A stretch of 7,659 nt of DNA from contig JAOAPP010000075.1 of the NCBI GenBank assembly GCA_025462985.1, forward strand, positions 1 to 7,659. Reading direction: 5' to 3'. A program made the translations under genes and the position numbers. Under the pieces are notes generated by a model. That model was given only the letters and a program-made list of their open reading frames with translations, had not been told where the DNA came from and ran no database searches. Source of the stretch: Bryobacterales bacterium. GTDB lineage: Bacteria > Acidobacteriota > Terriglobia > Bryobacterales > Bryobacteraceae. Numbering within the stretch: position 1 is the first letter of the stretch; each line of letters begins with the position of its first letter. Positions 1 to 7,125 of the stretch are shown one piece after another.

Positions 1-125
1 ATCTAATGCAACTCGGATTTCTCGACCGAACGCCGCGCGGAAGAGTTGCCACCGAGCGGGCGTTCGAATACTTTCAGATCCCGCGCCCAGTACGGTTCAC
101 GGGATCCCAGAACCCGCTGTTTTAG
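1..125 (+). CDS. ruvB: RuvB Holliday junction branch-migration helicase, C-terminal fragment (5' end outside window)
   Basis: The reading frame with codons at 3, 6, 9 and so on is open from the window edge to a TAG at 123-125 and gives 40 residues starting [17 protein letters not shown]. The block LGFLxRTPRGRxxT is the signature of the winged-helix DNA-binding domain (domain III) at the RuvB C-terminus; its basic residues contact DNA. Bases 1-2 (AT) could complete a TAT tyrosine codon, matching the usual Tyr/Phe before the Leu. RuvB is the cytoplasmic hexameric AAA+ motor that drives branch migration with RuvA and prepares junctions for RuvC. The AAA+ domains lie upstream of the window. The tail after the motif ([13 protein letters not shown] and eight more residues) is somewhat longer than in many RuvB proteins, which is unremarkable. 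The TAG overlaps the stop of the convergent RraA-like gene. The family call is confident; only the fragment is visible. Confidence 0.93.
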   Translation, partial: LMQLGFLDRTPRGRVATERAFEYFQIPRPVRFTGSQNPLF

Positions 126-856
126 AGCCGCCCGAACTTGGCCACAGCCTCGCGAAGCGACTTGTATTTTTCGATAAATGGCAGCATGCTGTGCTCGGTG
201 AAGTCCAGTTGTTGGGCCTTGCTGAGCACCTCCGCTGCGTGAGCAGCGGGAACCACCACCACGCCATCCATATCCGCCACGATAATGTCTGAAGGGTTGA
301 CATCCACTCCCGCGCACCGCACGGGAACGTTGCGGCCGGCGAAACGGAAGTGGTTCACCGTCGTGGACGGCACAACTCCACGGCTGAACACTGGAAACTG
401 AAGTTTGGCAATTTGTGGAGTGTCGCGAACGCCGCCATCCACAATGGCCCCGGTAAATCCGCGGAACTTCATGGCCGTGCTCATCAGCCCGCCAACCCCG
501 GCGTAATCGAGTCCATCTTGCAAGACCATCACGTACACCGAGCCCGGCTCGGACTCATCGATGGTGTCAAGCATCCCTTGAAGCGCCTTCGATCCCTCCG
601 TGTGCTCTTCTTTTTTGAGCATTACGGTGACCGCCCGGCCCGCGAACTTGGCGTTGCTGAGCGGGCGCATGTCGTGCGACATGTACTGCTTCTTGCCATA
701 GATTTGTTCCATCGCGTCGGCCACAGATGCCGCTTCGACTTGTTTGAAGCCCTCGACGAGCGAATCAGACGATGGTTGCGCAATCTCGGTTGCGCTCAAA
801 AATGCCGTGAGCAGGCACACAGTCCCGATCACAGGGAGAACGAATCTTGAGTTCAC
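122..856 (-). CDS. RraA-like family protein with predicted signal peptide (exported)
   Basis: This 244-residue protein starts at a GTG (854-856); an in-frame TAG four codons upstream leaves little other choice. Residues 1-22 ([20 protein letters not shown] and on) form a short charged n-region and hydrophobic core, so export is likely, with cleavage near SATEIAQ. Residues about 35-210 match the RraA/HMG-aldolase fold: the glycine-rich stretch [20 protein letters not shown] (121-140), then GGVRD with Arg144 and Asp145, and the late DMDGVVVVP block (195-203). Cytoplasmic relatives are class II pyruvate aldolases or oxaloacetate decarboxylases (motif D-X20-R-D), or the RNase E regulator RraA. 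Here the position 21 residues before Arg144 is Gly123, not the usual acidic residue, so aldolase activity is uncertain. Older annotation of such proteins as 'dimethylmenaquinone methyltransferase' is a misnomer. No clear Shine-Dalgarno sequence precedes the GTG. The gene is tail-to-tail with ruvB and divergent from the permease. The family is confident; the substrate is unknown. Confidence 0.88.
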   Translation of the reverse strand: MNSRFVLPVIGTVCLLTAFLSATEIAQPSSDSLVEGFKQVEAASVADAMEQIYGKKQYMSHDMRPLSNAKFAGRAVTVMLKKEEHTEGSKALQGMLDTIDESEPGSVYVMVLQDGLDYAGVGGLMSTAMKFRGFTGAIVDGGVRDTPQIAKLQFPVFSRGVVPSTTVNHFRFAGRNVPVRCAGVDVNPSDIIVADMDGVVVVPAAHAAEVLSKAQQLDFTEHSMLPFIEKYKSLREAVAKFGRL

Positions 857-948
857 TTTGAAAATCTATCAGACGGGTAAAACGCGCTGACTTCGGCGAC
901 GGAATAGATTCGCGGAACCAGGCGCATTGTCTCTTCGTATCGATCCGT
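857..948. promoter_or_regulatory. Divergent intergenic region with 7-bp inverted repeat
   Basis: These 92 bp separate the GTG of the RraA-like gene from the ATG of the permease and must carry both promoters unless these lie inside the genes. AATCTAT at 863-869 and ATAGATT at 904-910 are perfect inverted copies, 34 nt apart. Each arm contains TAGATT reading toward its own gene, matching the TATAAT -10 consensus at four of six positions. On the + strand this would put the transcript start near 917, a leader of about 30 nt. On the - strand it would lie almost at the GTG, implying a leaderless message. I see no convincing -35 boxes at proper spacing, so the promoter reading is weak. The repeat itself is directly seen, but 7-bp arms can occur by chance. 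Confidence 0.3.
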
Positions 949-3417
949 ATGGAAACGCTGCTGGCCGATATCAGGCAATCCCTGCGTCTGATGCTGAAGA
1001 GCCCTGGCTTTACTGTGGCAGCTGTTGCCGCCCTGGCGCTTGGCATCGGTGCCAATACGGCCATCTTCAGTGTTGTCGACAAGGTTCTACTGCAGCCTCT
1101 GCCCTACCCTGAGGCAGACCGCATCATGCAGTTAGAGCGCAAGTATCCGGGAGGAAGCGGCCCGTCGGTCTCAATACCCAAGTATTTCGCCTGGAGACAG
1201 AATCACGTTTTCGCATCGATGGCGATTGCGGACCAGCAGGGGCCGGGCTTAAATCTGAGCCGTGGCGACCGGACAGAGCAGGTAAAGGGCGTGCACGTTT
1301 CGGCCGACTATTTCAAAGTGTTCGGCGTGAATCCCATGATAGGCCGAGCCTTTACCGGTTCCGAAGATTCCCCCAGCGGTCCGAAAGCCGCCATCATCAG
1401 CCAGGGACTGTGGCGCTCTCATTTCGGAAGCGATCCGAATATTCTTTCGAAGACGATCACTCTGAATTCCGAGCCGTACCCGGTCATCGGAGTAATGCCC
1501 GGCAGCTTCGTCCCGAATCCGCCATCGGATGTTTGGATTCCGTTGCAGGCGGACCCTCATAGCACCAACCAGGGCCACTATCTAGCGGTCCTTGGACGAC
1601 TGAAGCCGGACGTCACTCTTGAGCAGGCTCGCGGGAACCTGAAGCTTGCCGGCGAAGCATTTCGCCGGGAATATCCGAAGTTTATGGATAAAAGCGAATC
1701 CGTCGCAGTCATTCCTCTTCAGGAGTCGCTCGTGAGCGATGTGAAGCCGGCATTGCTGATTTTGCTGGGCGCGGTCACATTAGTCCTGTTCATCTCTTGC
1801 GCGAACGTCGCGAATCTACTTCTAGCTCGTGCCACAACGCGGCAAAGGGAACTGGCAATCCGAACAGCAGTCGGAGCGAGTCGCTGGAGAGTTGTGCGAC
1901 AGCTTCTCACTGAAAGTGTCATGCTCGCCACGGCGGGCGGAATTGCAGGCTTTCTGCTCGGCGTTTTGGGTGTAAAGGCGCTCCTGTCTTTGGTCCCTGG
2001 CAACATCCCGCTGCTGACCGACGCGGGTACGACCCAACAGGCGCTGTCGCTGCTCGACTGGCGGGTTGCGGCGTTTACGCTCGGGCTCTCTTTTGTGACT
2101 GGCATCCTCTTTGGCCTGTATCCGGCTCTGCATATCTCGCGAACAGATGTCGCTTCCGTATTGAAGGAAGCCACTGGACGATCGGGCACGGGGCGTCACC
2201 AAAACCGGCTTCGCAAAACTCTGATCGGTAGCGAAATGGCGTTGGCCGTGGTGCTGCTCGCCGGAGCAGTACTCCTGATTCGTACCTTTGTCGGTCTCAG
2301 CACTGCGAACCCGGGCATCGACCCACGAAATGTACTGACCCTGCAGACGTCCCTCATCGGTCAGAAGTACGCGACAACAGCAAAGGTGGATACCTTTGTG
2401 CGACAGGCAGTGCAGCGCATAGAGGCGTTGCCCGGAGTCGATTCCGCCGCGATGGCCGTTGCGCTGCCGAGCCAGACTCAAATCGATCTGAACATCAATA
2501 TCGCCGGAAAGATCCCAAAGTCAGGCGATTCCAACGGCGACGAACAGTGGAGGTTCGTAACGCCACACTACTTTAAAGCGTTCCGGATTCCGCTCGTGCG
2601 AGGACGCTTTTTCGATGTGCGAGATGCCGGTAATTCCACGCCGGTACTCCTCATCAACAGCAGCTTTGCCAAGAAGTATTTCCCGAAAGAGAATCCAATC
2701 GGGCAAGTGATCACGATCGGCAAAGGGCTCGGACCGCAGTTCGCCGATTTTCCCCGCCAGGTTATTGGCGTGGTCGGCGATGTCAAGGAAAGCGGCCTGA
2801 CTGAGAGGAACGTTCCCGTCATGTATGTACCGCAAAGCCAAGTTTCGGATGCGCTTACTCAGCTGGCCAACTCGGCCCTGCCGATGGCTTGGTGCATTCG
2901 TTCGAACGCCGACACAACTACTCTTGCGCCAGCAGTTCAGAGAGAGATTCAGGCGCTGGACGGGTTGATGGCCGTCGCGAACATCCGACCCATGCCTGCG
3001 GTGCTATCGGAACATCTTTCTCGGCAAAACTTCAACATGGTCCTGCTCAGTACGTTTGCCGGAATCGCACTGCTTCTGGCGGCAATCGGCATCTACGGAC
3101 TCATGTCCTACTCCGTGGAACAGCAAACGCAGGAGCTGGGGATCCGGCTGGCGCTCGGCGCCGATCATCCCGACCTTGTCCGGCTAATCGTCAGGGAAGG
3201 AATGCTGCCCGCCGGTGTCGGCGTACTGCTGGGTCTGGGAATCGCCTTCGGCCTCACGCGGTTGTTAGGACAACTGCTTTACGGCATTCGGGCAGCCGAT
3301 CCAGTCACCTTCGGCGGTGTGGCGATCCTGCTTGCAGCCGTCGCCTTGATCTCAACCTACATTCCGGCCAGACGTACAAGCAAGCTGCATCCGTCAATGG
3401 CGCTGCGGACGGAATGA
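949..3417 (+). CDS. ADOP-type (duplicated orphan) MacB/FtsX-family ABC transporter permease
   Basis: This 822-residue inner-membrane protein has two tandem MacB_PCD plus FtsX units. The N-terminus [20 protein letters not shown] followed by [20 protein letters not shown] is the family's hallmark opening and fixes the ATG at 949. In order: TM1 about 20-43; a periplasmic MacB-type domain about 50-260; FtsX helices about 266-290, 319-349 and 373-397, with the cytoplasmic [20 protein letters not shown] coupling segment (300-319); TM5 about 428-447; a second periplasmic domain about 450-690; and TMs about 697-722, 750-772 and 787-806, with the second coupling segment [20 protein letters not shown] (729-748). 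The two coupling segments are clearly paralogous, which shows the internal duplication. Relatives act in MacB-like mechanotransmission (efflux, secretion or envelope remodelling) with an ATPase. None is encoded here, hence 'orphan', and the substrate cannot be inferred. The Shine-Dalgarno sequence is weak. The gene ends 6 nt from the convergent C26 gene. Confidence 0.93.
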   Translation: METLLADIRQSLRLMLKSPGFTVAAVAALALGIGANTAIFSVVDKVLLQPLPYPEADRIMQLERKYPGGSGPSVSIPKYFAWRQNHVFASMAIADQQGPGLNLSRGDRTEQVKGVHVSADYFKVFGVNPMIGRAFTGSEDSPSGPKAAIISQGLWRSHFGSDPNILSKTITLNSEPYPVIGVMPGSFVPNPPSDVWIPLQADPHSTNQGHYLAVLGRLKPDVTLEQARGNLKLAGEAFRREYPKFMDKSESVAVIPLQESLVSDVKPALLILLGAVTLVLFISCANVANLLLARATTRQRELAIRTAVGASRWRVVRQLLTESVMLATAGGIAGFLLGVLGVKALLSLVPGNIPLLTDAGTTQQALSLLDWRVAAFTLGLSFVTGILFGLYPALHISRTDVASVLKEATGRSGTGRHQNRLRKTLIGSEMALAVVLLAGAVLLIRTFVGLSTANPGIDPRNVLTLQTSLIGQKYATTAKVDTFVRQAVQRIEALPGVDSAAMAVALPSQTQIDLNINIAGKIPKSGDSNGDEQWRFVTPHYFKAFRIPLVRGRFFDVRDAGNSTPVLLINSSFAKKYFPKENPIGQVITIGKGLGPQFADFPRQVIGVVGDVKESGLTERNVPVMYVPQSQVSDALTQLANSALPMAWCIRSNADTTTLAPAVQREIQALDGLMAVANIRPMPAVLSEHLSRQNFNMVLLSTFAGIALLLAAIGIYGLMSYSVEQQTQELGIRLALGADHPDLVRLIVREGMLPAGVGVLLGLGIAFGLTRLLGQLLYGIRAADPVTFGGVAILLAAVALISTYIPARRTSKLHPSMALRTE

Positions 3418-3423
3418 GGAATT

Positions 3424-4089
3424 TCAGCCGGCATTCACCGCATCGGCGAAGCTTTGGAACAGGCGTCGCTGCGCTGGCTGATTCACCACTTGATCTTCCG
3501 GGTGCCACTGCACGGCAAGAATAAAGCGCTTGCTCGTGTGCTCCAGCGCTTCCACCGTTCCCTGCTCGGTATCGCGGGCCGAAACGCGCAGACCTTCCCC
3601 GACCTTTGAGACAGCCTGATGGTGCCGTGAGTTCACCGCCAACTGAGTGGCACCCACACTCTTGAACAGAAGCGAGTCCGGCCTCACTTCAACCTGGTGA
3701 GCGGGTTTGGACCGGTCTTCGAACTCGGGATCGTGAAGCACCGAACCGAGATGCTGAACAAGCGTTCCTCCCAGAGAAACATTCAGTAGTTGCAGACCGC
3801 GGCAGATGGCCAGAACAGGCACATCGCGAGCAATCGCCCGTTCAATCAGTTGCAACTCCACCTCGTCGCGCATGTCGTCAGGAGTATCCGTCTCGGGTCG
3901 GGCTTCCTCTCCGTACCGCGCCGGATTTACGTCGGTTCCCCCCGTCAGCAGCAGTCCTCCATAGCAATCCAGATCCGCAGGAGCTTCGGCGAGATGTCCA
4001 TGTGGATCGATACCGACACCACGAAGAGCTTCCAGATAAGCCTGAACTTTTCCCGCATTGCGAAAAGGGACGAGAACGCGATTCCTCAC
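3424..4089 (-). CDS. Peptidase C26 / gamma-glutamyl-GABA hydrolase-type class I glutamine amidotransferase
   Basis: I choose the GTG at 4087-4089, giving 221 residues that open VRNRVLVPFRNAGKVQAYLE, the usual first strand and helix of the family. The frame is open further, to an ATG at 4302, but that part has no family character and would overlap the divergent hydrolase gene. In the 221-residue numbering, GGLLLTGGTDVNPARYGEE (about 44-62) is the family signature, AICRGLQLLN carries the nucleophile Cys96, SRHHQAV lies at 154-160, and VQWHPED supplies His196 and Glu198 of the triad. Cytoplasmic members such as PuuD hydrolyse gamma-glutamyl-linked amines, for example gamma-glutamyl-GABA in putrescine breakdown. 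No other polyamine gene is in the window, so the substrate is uncertain. No clear Shine-Dalgarno sequence is seen. Length is slightly below the usual 230-250 residues. The gene is tail-to-tail with the permease (6-nt gap) and divergent from the next gene (47 bp). Confidence 0.9.
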   Translation of the reverse strand: MRNRVLVPFRNAGKVQAYLEALRGVGIDPHGHLAEAPADLDCYGGLLLTGGTDVNPARYGEEARPETDTPDDMRDEVELQLIERAIARDVPVLAICRGLQLLNVSLGGTLVQHLGSVLHDPEFEDRSKPAHQVEVRPDSLLFKSVGATQLAVNSRHHQAVSKVGEGLRVSARDTEQGTVEALEHTSKRFILAVQWHPEDQVVNQPAQRRLFQSFADAVNAG

Positions 4090-4136
4090 ACTTCGATAGT
4101 AAAGGCATCGGACATTCTGTTGGATAGCATGAGCTT
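4090..4136. promoter_or_regulatory. 47-bp divergent gap between C26 hydrolase and alpha/beta hydrolase
   Basis: Only 47 bp separate two GTG starts pointing away from each other. This is too short for two ordinary non-overlapping promoters with leaders, so at least one promoter probably overlaps the other gene's coding region. The pentamer GATAG occurs twice (4095-4099 and 4123-4127), which is too short to call an operator. I see no consensus -10/-35 pair. Confidence 0.35.
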
Positions 4137-5363
4137 GTGCGATCCTTTCGCCTCGCCAATGTTCTGCTTTGTGCCCTCGTGGCATCTGCCGGCTCTCATC
4201 CCGACTGGGATGGGATTCGAAACCAGATCGATGGCATTCTTCACATTCCGAGACCGCTGCCGGCACTTGAAATGAAGAATTATGGAAAGTTTTCGCCAGC
4301 ACCGGGCGTCGATGCCGAGCGCGTCTCCTATGCGACGGCTTATGAATTGCGCGTTCCCGCGATCGTGTATCATGCCGCTGGCGCGACCATCACCAAACAT
4401 CCGGCGCTGGTGATTGTGAACGGCCACGGCGGAGATAAGTCCTCCTGGTACTCGTATCGGTCCGGCATCTTGTATGCGCGCGCGGGCGCCGTTGTTCTCA
4501 CTTATGATCCGATCGGCGAATTCGAACGGAACAGCGAGCGCAGGTCAAATACCCGGCAGCACGATCAGACTCTTGAGCCGCAGGAGGAAATGGGCCGGCG
4601 GCTTAGCGGCTTGATGGTCACTGACGTAATGCAGGCCGTAGCCTATCTTGCTAAACGGCCCGATGTGGATCCCAAACGAATCGCAGTGCTCGGGTACTCC
4701 ATGGGATCCTTTGTCAGCGCGCTGACGTGTGCGCTCGACACCAACATCGATGCCTGCGTGTTAGCCGGGGGCGGCAACCTGGACGAGCCGGGGGAACATT
4801 GGGATACGGCCAGCGCAAAAATGTGCGAGCAGGTCCCTTATCGGGCGCTCACGCCATTGGGCGACCGCGGAGCGATGCTTTACGCGCTTAGCGCCAAACG
4901 CGGACCGGAGCTCGTTTTCAACGGCAGCTCGGACGCCGTGGTTGATACCGTGCACGAGGGCCAGAGCTTTTTCGAGGATCTCCGAAGGAGAACAGTAGCG
5001 CAAGCTGGAAGTGCTAAGGATGTGTTTGAATTCCAGTTCTCGGCAGGCACCGGGCACGCCCCGTACTTCGTGACGAAGCCGGTTGCGCTTTGGCTGGAGG
5101 AGAAATTGAAGTTTCCAAACTGGAAGCGGAAGCAGATTGAAGCCATGCCGGAAACGCGTATCGGCGATTGGGCGAACTCGAACCATATTGCCGTTTCCGC
5201 GAGCGAAGGGGCGATTTTGGCGCTGGGCGCCGACGTTCCGGCTGTATCCCGGGCCGATCTGCATGCCATTCCCGATGCGGTTTGGGGCGCGGAACAGGAC
5301 AGCTACATCTATGAGACTTGGAGAGAGCGCGCCATGACGGCGGCGCATTCTGACGCTCCCTGA
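4137..5363 (+). CDS. Exported alpha/beta hydrolase (acetylxylan esterase / dienelactone hydrolase-like)
   Basis: This 408-residue protein starts at a GTG. An in-frame TAG at 4125-4127 lies just upstream, and the GTG yields a good signal peptide (MRSFRLANVLLCALVASAGS), which supports this start over the internal ATG at 4272. The hydrolase core spans about 70-325. It has the oxyanion-hole segment VNGHGG (94-99), the YDPIGEFERN turn (123-132, the DxxGxGER-like motif of the Abhydrolase_7 / acetylxylan-esterase group), the nucleophile elbow GYSMGS with Ser188, an acid candidate Asp266 or Asp270 in SSDAVVD, and catalytic His307 in GTGHAPYF. It is predicted to be a periplasmic or secreted carboxylic-ester hydrolase; the substrate is unknown. 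About 80 residues (330-408) follow the core and are not explained by the fold. The upstream Shine-Dalgarno sequence is weak. RNase J follows after 42 bp on the same strand, so co-transcription is possible but functionally unlikely. Confidence 0.85.
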   Translation: MRSFRLANVLLCALVASAGSHPDWDGIRNQIDGILHIPRPLPALEMKNYGKFSPAPGVDAERVSYATAYELRVPAIVYHAAGATITKHPALVIVNGHGGDKSSWYSYRSGILYARAGAVVLTYDPIGEFERNSERRSNTRQHDQTLEPQEEMGRRLSGLMVTDVMQAVAYLAKRPDVDPKRIAVLGYSMGSFVSALTCALDTNIDACVLAGGGNLDEPGEHWDTASAKMCEQVPYRALTPLGDRGAMLYALSAKRGPELVFNGSSDAVVDTVHEGQSFFEDLRRRTVAQAGSAKDVFEFQFSAGTGHAPYFVTKPVALWLEEKLKFPNWKRKQIEAMPETRIGDWANSNHIAVSASEGAILALGADVPAVSRADLHAIPDAVWGAEQDSYIYETWRERAMTAAHSDAP

Positions 5364-5405
5364 GCGGCTACTGTCGCATGTTACCCTTTAGCTTCTTGTT
5401 TTTAT

Positions 5406-7073
5406 ATGGCTGATCGAAAGTTACAGATCATTCCGATTGGGGGTTTGGGCGAGTTCGGAATGAACTCGATGGCCATCCGATACGGAGATGACATCATCGT
5501 CATCGACGCGGGAATGATGTTCCCCGATGTCGAATTGCTTGGTGTCGATATCGTCACGCCCGATTTCAGCTACCTCGAGCAGAATGCCTCGCTTGTACGT
5601 GGATTGATCTTAACTCATGGGCACGAAGACCACATCGGGGGTGTTCCGTTCCTGCTCTCTCAGTTGAACCTTCCCGTCTACGGCAGCGAGTTCACGCTGG
5701 CCCTTGTCGAGCGGCGGCTCGAAGAGCACGAGATGCTGGACGCCGCCAAACTTCATCCCGTGAAGGCAGGCGGTCGCATCAAGTTAGGCCCCTTTGAAGT
5801 AGAGTTCATTCGAGTTACTCACTCCATTGTCAGTTCGCTTGCGGTGGCGATTACCACGCCTTTGGGTGTCATCATTCACACCGGCGACTTCAAAGTGGAT
5901 CCCACGCCTACCGACAACGAACTGTTCGATCTTCACACGTTTGCGGACTACGGCAAGCGCGGGGTTCTGCTGCTGATGTCGGATTCCACCAACGTCGACC
6001 GGCCAGGCTACACCGAGAGCGAACGCGCCGTCCGACCGAGGTTCGAAGAGCTGTTTACCCGCAGTGAGAAGCGGCTCATCATCTCAAGCTTCAGCAGTTC
6101 CATTCATAGACTGCAGCAGATTCTCGATCTTGCGGACGAGTACGGCCGCAAGGTGGCGTTTCTCGGACGGAGTATGTTGAATGTGACCGAGATCGCACAC
6201 AATCTCGGATTGCTCTCCATTCCGGATTCTGTACTGCTTCGCCCGCAGGACATCATGCAAATGCCGCCGGAAAAGGTGGCCGTGGTGGTCTCCGGCACGC
6301 AGGGTGAACCCATGTCCGCGCTTTCGCGGGTGGCAGTCGATAATCACAAGCATCTGTATCTCAAAAAGGGCGATACTGTCGTTCTAAGCTCCCGAATCAT
6401 CCCGGGCAACGAAAAGGCAATCTACCGGATGATGAACCACATCGCACGGCGAGGCGCGGAGATCGTGTACGGCAGCATGAATCCGCCTGTTCACGTCTCC
6501 GGTCACGCGAGCGAGGAAGAGCTGAAGCTGGTGCTCAACCTCGTCCGGCCCAAATACTTCATCCCGATCCACGGTGAGTATCTCCAGCTGTCACGCCACG
6601 CAAAACTGGCTCAGCATCTGCGCTCGGTGGGTCTCGAAGACACCTTCGTGCTCGAAACGGGCGAGACCCTCGAGATTGACGATCTCGGCGCGCGGCGCGG
6701 GGAAAAGGTGACTGTCGGCCGGATCTGTATCGACTCCGGCTCGCTCGATGACGTGGTGGAAGACATCATCATTCGGGACCGCCGCCATCTCTCCGAAGAC
6801 GGCTTCGTCCTTCCCATCATCGCCATCAACAAACATACCGGCAGGAGCGAAGGCCTCCCCGAGATCGTGAGCCGCGGGTTCGTCAGCGGTGATGGATCCG
6901 GTCTGCTCAGCGAAGCCCGCGCAGTTGTGGCGAAGACATTGGAGACATCAACGGCCGAGGAGCGCAGCGACTGGGGTGTCATGCAGGAGAAGATTCGCCA
7001 GGATCTCAAGCGCTACTTAAATAAGCAAACTCAGCGGAGACCATTGATCATGCCCGTAATTCTTGAAGTGTGA
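5406..7073 (+). CDS. rnj: Ribonuclease J (metallo-beta-lactamase / beta-CASP RNase)
   Basis: This 555-residue cytoplasmic RNase has the full family length. The start MADRKLQIIPIGGLGEFGMN is typical. Zinc ligands are visible: THGHEDH (His71, His73, Asp75, His76), His139 in VTHS, and Asp161 in TGDFK. The beta-CASP domain covers about 205-345, with SGTQGEPMSALSR (297-309). HVSGHAS (363-369) and IHGEYLQL (388-395, His389) close the catalytic site, and the C-terminal domain (about 440-555) ends RRPLIMPVILEV. RNase J combines 5'-to-3' exonuclease with endonuclease activity in mRNA decay and rRNA maturation, and is central in lineages without an RNase E-led degradosome. In the segment usually written SNIHR the sequence is SSIHR (Ser232 in place of Asn), probably a lineage variant. 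No Shine-Dalgarno sequence is seen; the 20 nt before the ATG are pyrimidine-rich. The gene is preceded by the hydrolase (42 bp) and followed by the small secreted protein (52 bp). Confidence 0.96.
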   Translation: MADRKLQIIPIGGLGEFGMNSMAIRYGDDIIVIDAGMMFPDVELLGVDIVTPDFSYLEQNASLVRGLILTHGHEDHIGGVPFLLSQLNLPVYGSEFTLALVERRLEEHEMLDAAKLHPVKAGGRIKLGPFEVEFIRVTHSIVSSLAVAITTPLGVIIHTGDFKVDPTPTDNELFDLHTFADYGKRGVLLLMSDSTNVDRPGYTESERAVRPRFEELFTRSEKRLIISSFSSSIHRLQQILDLADEYGRKVAFLGRSMLNVTEIAHNLGLLSIPDSVLLRPQDIMQMPPEKVAVVVSGTQGEPMSALSRVAVDNHKHLYLKKGDTVVLSSRIIPGNEKAIYRMMNHIARRGAEIVYGSMNPPVHVSGHASEEELKLVLNLVRPKYFIPIHGEYLQLSRHAKLAQHLRSVGLEDTFVLETGETLEIDDLGARRGEKVTVGRICIDSGSLDDVVEDIIIRDRRHLSEDGFVLPIIAINKHTGRSEGLPEIVSRGFVSGDGSGLLSEARAVVAKTLETSTAEERSDWGVMQEKIRQDLKRYLNKQTQRRPLIMPVILEV

Positions 7074-7110
7074 TCTCATCCGCTTCCAGTGAAATCGCGT
7101 ATGATGCATT

Positions 7111-7116
7111 AGGAGG
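7111..7116 (+). promoter_or_regulatory. Strong Shine-Dalgarno site of the small secreted protein
   Basis: AGGAGG at 7111-7116 is the full consensus and lies nine bases before the ATG at 7126. It is the only perfect Shine-Dalgarno sequence ahead of a gene start in this window. It decides the start and suggests high translation of this small gene relative to its neighbours. Confidence 0.85.
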
Positions 7117-7125
7117 CACGATTAT

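Noticed and set aside
3..317. 104-codon minus-strand ORF at the window start
   Set aside because: It lies antisense to the ruvB tail and out of frame with the RraA-like gene; its composition (Arg/Gly/Ser-rich) is that of a shadow frame.
350..850. 166-codon plus-strand ORF
   Set aside because: It is fully antisense to the RraA-like gene, has a His/Arg-rich composition and shows no family motif.
2889..3524. 211-codon plus-strand ORF running past the permease end
   Set aside because: It is an alternate frame of the permease C-terminal region, rich in Arg/Ser/His, with no membrane segments or motifs.
4090..4302. N-terminal extension of the C26 hydrolase to the ATG at 4302
   Set aside because: The extra 71 residues have no family similarity and overlap the coding sequence of the divergent hydrolase signal peptide; the GTG at 4089 gives the expected N-terminus.
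4086..4427. 113-codon minus-strand ORF whose TGA overlaps the C26 GTG start
   Set aside because: The GTGTGA overlap looks like translational coupling, but the ORF is antisense to the hydrolase and has no recognisable protein features.
5364..5405. Promoter or terminator between the hydrolase and RNase J
   Set aside because: The T-rich stretch 5396-5403 has no preceding hairpin, and no -10/-35 pair with acceptable spacing was found.
7100..7105. TATGAT as a -10 box for the small secreted protein
   Set aside because: It matches five of six consensus bases, but the implied transcript start (about 7112) falls inside the Shine-Dalgarno site and no -35 box is at the proper spacing.
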